Part shown: positions 10,129-17,879 of the stretch, in pieces | Numbering within the stretch: position 1 is the first letter of the stretch | Layout: every line of letters begins with the position of its first letter | Assembly (NCBI RefSeq): GCF_004116385.1 | Contig: NZ_PEIB01000007.1 | Span: 1-64,000, forward strand | Direction of reading: 5' to 3' | Origin: Veronia nyctiphanis | Lineage (GTDB): Bacteria > Pseudomonadota > Gammaproteobacteria > Enterobacterales > Vibrionaceae | DNA length: 64,000 bases | Translations under genes and position numbers: made by a program | The notes under the pieces: model-generated | Database searches by the model: none | The model's input: only the letters and a program-made list of their open reading frames with translations | Told to the model about the DNA's origin: nothing

Positions 10129-11153
10129 ATGGATTCAGTCACTCAGGCGGCACTCGGTGCCACTGTTGCCGGTGTCGTTGCAGGAAAAAAGTGTCGCCCT
10201 AAACACCTCCTCGCAGGGGCATTGTTAGGGACATTACCTGATATGGATGTGGTGCTTCAGCACGGCGATCCTATCAGTGACATGATTGGCCATCGCGGTT
10301 TTAGCCATTCGATTTTTGTTCTTGCGCCATTTTCAGCCGTTTTAGCGTGGCTTTGGAAACGGTTAACGGCGACGTCTTGGTCCTTGGGGCATGTCTTTGC
10401 ATTTTGCCTGCTGATATTGACGACGCACCCGATGCTGGATGCGTTCACCAGTTACGGAACTCGTTTCTTCTGGCCTATCTTCCCCGAACCGATATCGGTA
10501 TCGAGTATTTTCATTATTGACCCAGCTTATACATTACCCCTCCTGATTACGCTGGTGGGTGCGTTGATCTGGCGTAGCGTGCTGCCCGATTGTGCTCCGT
10601 GGGTTTGATTATTTCTTCTGCCTATTTGCTTTGGTCAGTGTTTGCGATGGAGACAATTCAGGAACAGGTCGAACAGGAGCTCGCAGGCACTGAAATGGCC
10701 GATAAGCCTATTTTTTTATCGCCAACACCTCTCAATACTGTGTTGTGGCGGGTGATTGTCCGTGATGATGAACAACAGTGGGAAGCCTTGGTTTCACTGC
10801 TAGATGACGACAAACGTATTAGTTGGATGAAGCAAAAGGCGGGTAAGTGGCCTTTATCTGATAAGCCATTACGGATTCAGAAATTTGAAGCATTTACTGA
10901 TGGCTTTGTGCGTTATCAGGAGGAAGGCGATACATTAACGGCGACGGATATTAGGCTTGGTATGGCAATGTACCACCCGTTTCGCTTTGTCGTTGCTGAT
11001 AAAGCGGCCGATGGTCAATGGCAGGAAGTACACCCCACTCAACTGGACCCAGGCATTATTGTGCCTCGTACGATTCCGGCGTTGTGGATGAGATTGTTAG
11101 GAAAACAAGATATAGATGCAAGACTCTGTAATCGATTTGATTGTTACGACTGA
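10129..11153 (+). CDS. YdjM-type membrane metal-dependent hydrolase, frameshifted
   Basis: Two frames together encode one protein of about 340 residues of the YdjM / membrane-bound metal-dependent hydrolase family (PF04307 type). The first part (10129-10608) carries the family start MDSVTQAALG, the metal-site motifs LPDMDV and HRGFSHS, THPMLDAFTSYGT and several membrane segments. The second part (from about 10587) continues with CSVGLIISSAYLLWS and a soluble C-terminal domain. Adding one C to the CCC at 10585-10587 joins them as ...SVLPRLCSVGL..., which is what the family expects. So this is either a one-base deletion artefact or a recent pseudogene. The substrate is unknown for the family. 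The TTG at 10590 is not a credible independent start. Confidence 0.82.
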
Positions 11154-11190
11154 ATAGGATCATGTCGATCCAAATAGTATTTAAAGACAA

Positions 11191-11218
11191 AAAAGGCTGC
11201 TTCGTGCAGCCCTTTTTA
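11191..11218. terminator. bidirectional terminator
   Basis: AAAAGGCTGC (11191-11200) pairs with GCAGCC...TTTT (11206-11216) around a TTCGT loop, with A and T tracts on both sides. It lies between the convergent hydrolase gene (+) and cobO (-). Confidence 0.85.
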
Positions 11219-11234
11219 TTAGGTAATACTTCAG

Positions 11235-11825
11235 TTACCAATCAATTCCCTTACGGGCTTTTACGCCTGATTCAAAGGCATGTTTGATACTGCGCACTTC
11301 AGAGACAGTATCTGCCAGTTCAACCAATGTACGGTGCGCGGCTCTTCCCGTAATGATGACAGACTGTTCTGCCGGGCGGTTATTTAAAGCCTCTACAACT
11401 TCGTCTAACGCGATATAGTCATAGGTCACCATATAAGTCAGCTCATCAAGCAGTATCACATCATAGGCAGGGTCGGAGAGCATTTTCTTACACTCCTGCC
11501 AGACAAGCTGTGCAGCATCTGTGTCGGCGGTCTTATCTTGTGTATCCCACGTAAAGCCTGTCGCCATAACGTGAAAATCCACTCCATTATTGGCTAACAG
11601 ATTACGCTCACCGCATTCCCAGTTACCTTTGATGAATTGAGCAACACCACACTTTTGGCCGTGTCCGGTTGCACGGGCAACCATACCGAATCCAGAGGTT
11701 GATTTGCCTTTTCCATTACCTGTAATGACAAGCAGTAAGCCTTTTTCAATCTGAGCAGCGGCAACTTTTTCATCAACTTTTTCTTTGATTTTACTTTGGC
11801 GGGCTTTATAACGCTCATCACTCAT
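11235..11825 (-). CDS. cobO: cob(I)yrinic acid a,c-diamide adenosyltransferase
   Basis: 196 residues; CobO/BtuR/CobA family. It transfers the adenosyl group of ATP to cob(I)alamin or its precursors, making coenzyme B12. The family P-loop GNGKGKST lies near residues 36-43, followed by FGMVARATGHG, then ECGERNLL, the DVILLDELTY segment and GRAAHRTLVELAD. The N-terminus is short and lysine-rich, as usual. The ATG at 11825 has an upstream purine-rich stretch on the minus strand. No other cobalamin genes are nearby, which suggests a salvage role. Confidence 0.94.
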   Translation of the reverse strand: MSDERYKARQSKIKEKVDEKVAAAQIEKGLLLVITGNGKGKSTSGFGMVARATGHGQKCGVAQFIKGNWECGERNLLANNGVDFHVMATGFTWDTQDKTADTDAAQLVWQECKKMLSDPAYDVILLDELTYMVTYDYIALDEVVEALNNRPAEQSVIITGRAAHRTLVELADTVSEVRSIKHAFESGVKARKGIDW

Positions 11826-12020
11826 GGGAGAACAAATCCTTTAAGTTCGGGGAATAATCAAAACAATGCTGAGCACATGATAACGGAGGTTACCTCGTAG
11901 GTGCCAGTAAGCGTTGTGTTCAGCGTGTCGATTTTGACATACTCGTTGTGATTCGATGTATTCGGACGATATGCAAGGTAAAATAAAACATAGAAGTGAT
12001 AGGAAGGAAGCGAATCGATC

Positions 12021-12491
12021 ATGGAAATCAAAACCCCGTCAGTGCTGGTTGTGTGCATGGGAAATATCTGTCGCTCACCGACAGGTGAGGCGGTTCTGAA
12101 AAAGCGGGCTGCAGAACGTGGTCTTGAGTTGATTGTGGATTCCGCCGGAACAATCAATTATCACGAGGGCAACGCGCCAGACCCGCGCTCGGTATTGGCG
12201 GGAGAGGGGCGAGGGTATAGTTTTAAGGGAATGAAATCGCGCCCTGTCGTTACAAAAGATTTCAGCCAGTTTGATATGATTCTGGCGGCAGACAAGGATA
12301 ACCTGAAAGATCTACTGGCGATGTGCCCGCAAGAATCGAAGCATAAAGTCAGCTTATTTTTGAGCCATGGTAATGGGCATGTGGATGAGATCCCCGATCC
12401 TTACTTTGGTGGAAGTCGGGGTTTTGAGGATGTGCTTGACCTGATCGAAGAAGCGTCTGACTGTATTCTCAACAGACTGGAGAAGGATTGA
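12021..12491 (+). CDS. low-molecular-weight protein-tyrosine phosphatase
   Basis: 156 residues. The catalytic P-loop C-X5-R-S is at residues 12-19 (CMGNICRS), right after the first beta strand, and the general-acid motif DPYFGG is near residue 126. Family members dephosphorylate tyrosine-phosphorylated proteins, and in capsule loci they act on Wzc-type kinases. Here no exopolysaccharide genes are adjacent, so a housekeeping arsenate-reductase-like or YfkJ-type role is equally possible. It is divergent from cobO. Confidence 0.92.
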   Translation: MEIKTPSVLVVCMGNICRSPTGEAVLKKRAAERGLELIVDSAGTINYHEGNAPDPRSVLAGEGRGYSFKGMKSRPVVTKDFSQFDMILAADKDNLKDLLAMCPQESKHKVSLFLSHGNGHVDEIPDPYFGGSRGFEDVLDLIEEASDCILNRLEKD

Positions 12492-12646
12492 TCGTATTGT
12501 TGGTGGCAGATTAATGCGTATAAAATGTACGTCTACTGCTAACACGTAGGATTAACCCCTGTTTTTCCCTCATAATTGCTTGTTTGTGAGCCGTGCCTCT
12601 TATACTCTCAAAAGAAGCCGCTCTTTCTGGAACAAGAGGTAAGAGA

Positions 12647-13624
12647 TTGAAACTGCAACAACTAAAATATTTGAAGGCGATTAAGGATAACAACCTCAAT
12701 GTCTCTGCCGCCTCTCAGTCTATGTTTACGACCCAGCCCGGCGTTAGCAAGCAGGTTGGCTTGCTTGAGAAAGAGCTAGGTGTTCGTATCTTTGAACGTC
12801 GGGGCAAGAACCTCAGCGGTATCACGCCAATTGGTGAAAAGATTCTCGATCAGGTAGAACGCATGTTGGCGCTTGAGCAAAAGATTAAAGCGTTAGCGAA
12901 TGAGCACCTTGACCCAAGCATAGGTACGCTGAACATCTACACCACGCATACCATTGCGCGGTATCTGCTACCAAGTAGCGTTTCGTACTTCACGCAGAAG
13001 TACCCGAACATTAACTTTCATCTGCATCCTACAATGCCTTTGCAAACCAAAGGTGTTATCAGTAAAGGCCATTCCGATTTCTCTATCGTGGCACATGATG
13101 TCGGTATGGATAATGATTTAGTGATGTTACCTGCGTACCTTTGGACGTTGGGGCTTGTCGTGCCTGAGGATCATCCGCTTGCTGAGATTGATCAACCGTC
13201 GCTAGAGCAGCTTTCAGAGTATCCAATACTGAGCTATGAGCCGAGTGCCACAGGCCGGCAGGTTCAGGATGCGGCATTTGCTGACGCAGGCGTTACGCCT
13301 AATTACTTTATGACGGTAATGGATGCTGATGTGATCAAGCGCTACGTTCAGCTTGGATTTGGTATCGGTATTATTTCCACGCTTGCCGCGAGAGATATCG
13401 ATAACACAGGGTTGAAGTACATTAACCTCGATCATCTGTTTGAGCCGTGTAAAGCCTGGATTTGTTTCAGTAAAGACATACTGCTGCAAAACTACATGTA
13501 TGATTTTCTATCCTCTTTTTCTCCTCATCTTACGAAAAGCCTGATGGAGAATGTACTGATGCAACAGCAGAGCAGTGAGAAGCTAGAACGCTTGTTTGAT
13601 GGTATTGAGCTGCCTGTCTACTAA
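12647..13624 (+). CDS. CysB-family LysR-type transcriptional regulator
   Basis: 325 residues from the TTG at 12647, which follows a good AGAGGTAAGAG ribosome binding site and gives the CysB-type start MKLQQLKYL. The GTG at 12593 would add 18 unconserved residues. An N-terminal winged helix-turn-helix (about 15-40: NVSAASQSMFTTQPGVSKQ) is followed by the effector domain. The sulfate-pocket motif TTHT-x-ARYLLP is present, as are DADVIKRYVQLGFGIGI, YMYDF and PHLTKS. The protein is nevertheless clearly more divergent from E. coli CysB than the other core proteins here, so it may be a paralogue rather than CysB itself. CysB-family proteins control sulfur assimilation. No cys genes are next to it. 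Confidence 0.86.
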   Translation: MKLQQLKYLKAIKDNNLNVSAASQSMFTTQPGVSKQVGLLEKELGVRIFERRGKNLSGITPIGEKILDQVERMLALEQKIKALANEHLDPSIGTLNIYTTHTIARYLLPSSVSYFTQKYPNINFHLHPTMPLQTKGVISKGHSDFSIVAHDVGMDNDLVMLPAYLWTLGLVVPEDHPLAEIDQPSLEQLSEYPILSYEPSATGRQVQDAAFADAGVTPNYFMTVMDADVIKRYVQLGFGIGIISTLAARDIDNTGLKYINLDHLFEPCKAWICFSKDILLQNYMYDFLSSFSPHLTKSLMENVLMQQQSSEKLERLFDGIELPVY

Positions 13625-13629
13625 CCGTC

Positions 13630-13665
13630 GAGTTAGATGTGTTTAATGAAAAATGCATCTAACTC
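13630..13665. repeat. 10-bp inverted repeat downstream of regulator gene
   Basis: GAGTTAGATG (13630-13639) and CATCTAACTC (13656-13665) are perfectly complementary around 16 nt. There is no T tract, so it is a poor intrinsic terminator; it could be an operator or simply an opposed copy of the CATCTAA motif that recurs in the tandem repeats. Confidence 0.6.
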
Positions 13666-13760
13666 ACACCCACCTAATCAAGAAAAATATGCTATTTGCC
13701 ACAATTAATATAATTGAGTGTTTTTTCTAATATCAGAATAAATTAATTATTAAATCGATA

Positions 13761-14090
13761 ATAAAAATTAACTATTTTCTTGATGAAAAATGCATCTAAT
13801 TCAAACCTATCTAAATAATGAAAAGTGATACTAGTTCCAAATAATGTAATTGAAATTTTGTTTTAATGTCTGAATAATATATTTGTCAATCACTAATAAA
13901 ATAACTTATCAAATAATAAAAATTAACTATTTTCTTGATGAAAAATGCATCTAATTCAAACCTATCTAAATAATGAAAAGTGATACTAGTTCCAAATAAT
14001 GTAATTGAAATTTTGTTTTAATGTCTGAATAAGATATTTATCAATCACTAATAAAATAACTTATCAAATAATAAAAATTCACCATTTCTA
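13761..14090. repeat. 155-bp direct tandem repeat
   Basis: Unit 1 is 13761-13915 and unit 2 is 13916-14070; they differ at only a few positions (for example AATAATATATTTGTC against AATAAGATATTTATC). A third unit begins at 14071 (ATAAAAATTCACCATTTCT) and decays quickly. A diverged, shorter copy precedes unit 1 from about 13646. The 10-mer ATGCATCTAA occurs in the three clear copies and again inside the next gene near 14190. Confidence 0.9.
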
Positions 14091-14148
14091 TTGTTATTTA
14101 ATAATCACTAAGTTAACCCAAGATGAATTATCTAAATGGAGTGAATTT

Positions 14149-16534
14149 ATGAGTAGCACATTAGAAAGAGCGGGCTTTTACCAAAAAGATGCATCTAAGG
14201 TTAGCGAAAATACTTCTAGCAATGAACGAAACAATGGGAATAGCTCTTCAGAAAATACTGGAGGAAGAAGAAAAAAACGTCCATCAAGCACGCGAACGAA
14301 AACGCCAGACATGCTGAGACGGCCCACCGAGAAAATGAGAATAAAGCTAGGGCGGCTAGACAAGGAAAAAACCTCTGGCAAGAATCATCCAGCGGTCATC
14401 ATCGCAACCCAATACTCTCAGCTGTACAAAATTCTATTGCTCAGAGTACCCAAAGTGGTGGAGGGCAAAACCACCTTCAGCTGACGCAAGGGATTAGTAA
14501 TAGCCTCAATACCGTAAATAACGCACCTTTTGCAGTAGGTGTTTCTTCTGATTGGGCAAGGGGGAAAGGAGAGAACAAACCTCAGGGAGCCAACGTAAGG
14601 CATATTGCACGTCCTTTTGCTCAGATTAATGCAATCGGTAACACAGTCACTGCTTTTGCGGATCCCAACGCTTCTGGTACGGAACAAGCACAAAATACTC
14701 TATCGGCTCTTGGGCAAGGTTTTATTAATGGTTGGGCTGTGCAAGACGTCCACGACCAAATTCAAGCCAACCAAAGGGAGCCGGAAACGCCACCACCAAG
14801 ACGACAGCCAAGTAGTAGTCCTAATCGAGCACCTTTGCAGCATGGGCAGATAACTCACGATCAATTTATGAATCCTCCTAGGGATAATAACAGACCGACG
14901 CAGCAAAGAGCCCAACCGTCACCAAGTAATAGTCCTAACCGAGCAAATAATTTGCAGTCTGGACGTATAAGCTACGGTCAATTTATGAATGATACTAGTC
15001 CTAATCGAGCACCTTTGCAGAATGGGCTGATAAATCACGATCAATTTACGAATCCTCCTACTAGGCCTAATAACATACCGCCGCAGCACAGAACCCCCCC
15101 GGTCCCTACACAAAAACCCACCAGTACTCTTAGGGGGGTTGCAAACGTTGCTGGCGTTGTAGGGCCAGCAGTACAGGGTGTTGCTTCAGGATTTGGTGCG
15201 TACAATGGCATTCAAAACTGGCATCAATCTGATCATTATCAACGAACTCAAACCGCACTAGATACAGCAAATACGGGAATTTGGCTAACAATTGCTGGAG
15301 CCGAAGCAGCGGCACTTGCTGGTTCAGCTGTCGCTAGTAGGATGGCTGGTCGTGCTTGGTCTCTTCTTGGCTTTACCTCTGGCATCGCTTCAGGTGCGCA
15401 GTTTGGAAAGGGAATATATGACATTACTCAAGGGCAAGGCTTTTCCGCAACTACTAACATCATCGGTGGCGTAGGCGGGTTGGTCGCAGGAGGGTTGGCT
15501 GTTAAGGGCAAGGTTGGCGCTGCGACGGCAATTGGAACAGCTGCAGCGGCGCTTCCTGCTGCCGCTGGCATTGCTAATGCTGTGCAAAATAACAAAACGC
15601 AATGGGGCGCGAATAATGCATCGGTTGTCGGCACAATTGAAAAACAGGTATTTGATGAAGCAGTAAAAGCGACGGGGAAGGACCAGAAAACAACATTTGA
15701 GTCAGTAGCCAATGAGTATGAACAAAGATTACCTTTTACCTTCGATAGTGTTTGGAATAACAGTCATCAGGCTGATTTTTTGGCAAATCAGAACAACAAT
15801 ACCCGTTTTGTCCCTCCACGTTACCATGAGGCTGTACTTGGGTCGCACCCACAAGCCGACCGATTTGGGGGGCATAGGCCAGTAGGTTCAGAAGATAGTT
15901 CGTAGATTTAGATCTTTCTAGTAACAGGCCTGCGGCAAAAGAGCGTCAGAGAGCTCCTGCCTATAAAGTATGGGGAAATTTATCAAATAACTTCAACTAC
16001 AGGGGTGTTGAGTTCCAGAAGATTGATGAATTAGAGCTTAAAACCGAACGTGATTATGTAGGGCGAGGAAGGCAAAGTGCTCCGGGTAAACAAAAGGCAA
16101 ATCTTGTTGTGATCAATGGCAATGATTGGCGACATCGTAACGTGTCGCGACCTGGCATACCGACTACGATCGGGGAAGGTGCGGCAGCTGAAAGGCGAAT
16201 TGTGACTGACCCTACTAAACCCACAGTGATAATTGCGGGACGGGATTTTCACGATACACAGATACGTCTTCGTAACAAGGAAGATAGGGTTATCTTTAGA
16301 GAGCCACCGACTAAAAATATAAATATAATCAGTGACTACCCACCAAATATACAATTTGAATTTGAAGAGGGGAGGAGTGATGTTTCTATGAACTCAAAGA
16401 AAGATCAAATTGTTAGATGGTCTTCTAGAGATAATGATAATAGATTTCATGGAAGGGTAGGGCAAACTCACGATACATACTCCTTCAACAACGAGCCGCT
16501 AGTTAATGTTTACTATGATAACACGGTAACATAA
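14149..16534 (+). CDS. unrecognised large effector/toxin-like protein, split over three frames
   Basis: Read across two one-base breaks this is one gene of about 795 residues. The start ATG at 14149 follows GGAG about 8 nt upstream. Frame one runs to the A7 run at 14271-14277. A second frame is then open without a stop from 14244 to 15905, and a third from 15899 to 16534; neither later frame has a usable start codon where it begins, so they are continuations. Layout: residues 1-43 disordered, Ser/Asn-rich; about 44-70 a charged Ala/Glu/Asn/Arg helix; to about 220 Gln/Asn/Ser-rich; 220-310 a Pro-rich linker with three SPNRA...GQF repeats; 331-484 Gly/Ala-rich hydrophobic segments with glycine-zipper character; 485-584 soluble; 585-795 a beta-rich C-terminal domain with RPAAKERQR, NGNDWRHR and AGRDFHD. 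I know no family for it. The plan (disordered start, membrane-like core, separate C-terminal domain) suggests a secreted toxin or effector; that is inference. Confidence 0.6.
14269..14280 (+). other. A7 run at frame junction (possible -1 slippery site)
   Basis: In the frame of the ATG at 14149 the codons are AGA AAA AAA CGT, giving the heptamer A AAA AAA. A -1 slip here moves reading into the long downstream frame. Either a homopolymer indel or programmed frameshifting would explain the arrangement. No strong downstream stem-loop was identified. Confidence 0.4.
14817..15062 (+). repeat. three intragenic repeats coding SPNRA...GQF/HDQF modules
   Basis: DNA units starting AGTCCTAATCGAGCA (or AGTCCTAACCGAGCA) at 14817, 14931 and 14997 encode modules of the form SPNRAPLQxGxIxHDQFxN. 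Units one and three are nearly identical over about 65 bp; unit two is more diverged (SPNRANNLQSGRISYGQF). They sit in the Pro-rich linker of the effector-like gene. Confidence 0.85.
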
Positions 16535-16559
16535 ATTAGACTGATGTTCGGCTAGGTTC

Positions 16560-16590
16560 GCCTGCTTACTTTGAGTAAGCAGGCTTCTTT
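16560..16590. terminator. bidirectional rho-independent terminator
   Basis: GCCTGCTTAC (16560-16569) pairs perfectly with GTAAGCAGGC (16575-16584), loop TTTGA, followed by TTCTTT. It lies between the convergent effector-like gene and the sugar-binding protein gene. Confidence 0.85.
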
Positions 16591-16594
16591 GTCG

Positions 16595-17869
16595 TTACAG
16601 AGCCTCACACTCTTCAGCAGTAAGTTTCTTCTTTGCATTCTTTTGTGGCAAATACCACCGAGAGACACCTCGATATAATTTGGAAACAGCCATCTCGGGT
16701 GACATAGTTTTATTTATCACACCAATGCTGGTTTGCCAGATGTCTCTTTCCATTCTTGACAAGTGCTGAGCTGTACTACGAATAGTAGAATCGCACTCGT
16801 CACGCCATGACATCATCTCTTGCGCTATTGGGTCGCTTACGTCAAAGAAGTGATTGGACAGCGAGAAAAAGCCAGACATTTCGTTGGTGAGGATATTAGC
16901 GAACTCCGCAGTAGTCATCCACTCGAGGAAAATCTGAGCTGCCTCGGCGTTTTTACTTTTTGCATTCAGGCCCATACCCAAGTCTGTGTGATCACTGAAA
17001 TAACAGGCATCGCCACGTTTTTCGACAGGCGGCTTAAATACTCCGAGATTGATCTTATCTTTGAACGTAAGAATATCCCAAGAGCCCGCTGGATAAACGG
17101 CTGCTTTTCCTTCGGCGAAGAGTGATATCGCATCTGCATAGGTGCGAGAACTATATCTATTACCAAGATATTTTGACCAGCGTTTAAGGTGATGAAAGGT
17201 GTTGAGATAGGCTTCACTATCGATGCGTTCTTTACCTTCAATCAAAGCGAAACGGCCATCTTCTCCTTTCCAAAAGTTAGGGCCAATATTTTGAAAGCCC
17301 ATGGTTGCTGCTTCCCACTTATCTTTGGTACCCATTGCAAGGGGGACATAACCTTCTTGTTTTGCACGCTCAAGAACATTAAAGAATTCGTCGTTGGTTT
17401 CAGGTCTGGTGACACCAAGTTTTTTGAAGATGTCTTTGTTGTACATGAAGCCATGAATGACAGACGCCATGGGTAAGCAGAATGTTTGCGCACCGGAATC
17501 TGTTTGCCATGGTGCTTGTGCAAAACTCGGGAAGTTTTCGATCCCGTTCATCTCGGTGATTTCTTTCAGGTACCCTGCTTCGAAAAGAGGGAGAGAACCA
17601 TCAAAAGGACGACAGGCAATCAAGTCGCCAGCTTTGCCGTTTTCGAATCTGCTTTTTAATTCGGAATCAAATTGAGCTGAGTCATCCGATGAACGATAAA
17701 CAACGGTAATTTCCGGATGATGTTTATTGAACGCGGGAATGATCTTTTGTTCCCAAATTGCATCGTCTTTTCGCCATGAATCGACAGTAATAGTAGTTTG
17801 CGCCATGACTGGCGCAGCAATATTCAGTAACACTGAACCGAGCAGGCTTAGAGATAAATATTTCTTCAT
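16595..17869 (-). CDS. periplasmic sugar-binding protein (ABC solute-binding, family 1 type)
   Basis: 424 residues from the ATG at 17869, which begins a clear signal peptide (MKKYLSLSLLGSVLLNIAAPVMA, cleavage before QTT). A longer in-frame reading from 18019 would run inside the chemoreceptor gene and is rejected. The mature protein resembles UgpB/MalE-like extracellular solute-binding proteins: TVDSWRKDDAIWEQKIIPAFNKHHPEI at the N-terminus, FCLPMASVIHGFMYNKDIFKKLGV in the hinge region, and AVYPAGSWDI further on. It starts 11 nt after the stop of the upstream methyl-accepting chemotaxis gene, with AGGT as its ribosome site. No permease or ATPase gene lies nearby, so it probably delivers ligand to the chemoreceptor or serves a transporter encoded elsewhere. 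Confidence 0.86.
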   Translation of the reverse strand: MKKYLSLSLLGSVLLNIAAPVMAQTTITVDSWRKDDAIWEQKIIPAFNKHHPEITVVYRSSDDSAQFDSELKSRFENGKAGDLIACRPFDGSLPLFEAGYLKEITEMNGIENFPSFAQAPWQTDSGAQTFCLPMASVIHGFMYNKDIFKKLGVTRPETNDEFFNVLERAKQEGYVPLAMGTKDKWEAATMGFQNIGPNFWKGEDGRFALIEGKERIDSEAYLNTFHHLKRWSKYLGNRYSSRTYADAISLFAEGKAAVYPAGSWDILTFKDKINLGVFKPPVEKRGDACYFSDHTDLGMGLNAKSKNAEAAQIFLEWMTTAEFANILTNEMSGFFSLSNHFFDVSDPIAQEMMSWRDECDSTIRSTAQHLSRMERDIWQTSIGVINKTMSPEMAVSKLYRGVSRWYLPQKNAKKKLTAEECEAL

Positions 17870-17879
17870 GTCATGTACC

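Larger units (their letters stand above)
13625..14148. other. AT-rich intergenic region built of tandem repeats
   Basis: This 524-bp gap is extremely AT-rich and has no credible ORF. It is occupied by an inverted repeat, a diverged repeat copy (about 13646-13760), two near-perfect 155-bp tandem units and a decayed start of a third. It presumably also holds the promoter of the downstream effector-like gene. Confidence 0.8.

Noticed and set aside
10590..11153. Separate TTG-started gene after the YdjM-type gene
   Set aside because: Its protein begins in the middle of a family domain and joins the upstream frame when one C is added; not an independent gene.
13646..14090. CRISPR array or integron cassette array
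   Set aside because: The units are 155 bp, contiguous, with no unique spacers, no attC-like imperfect palindromes, and no cas or integrase genes nearby.
14178..15712. Long ORFs antisense to the effector-like gene
   Set aside because: They are shadows of the Ser/Pro/Ala-rich coding strand, without ribosome sites or family features.
16109..16534. Independent gene with GTG start at 16109
   Set aside because: The same frame is open and coherent 210 bp further upstream and lacks a start there; it is the C-terminal part of the effector-like gene.
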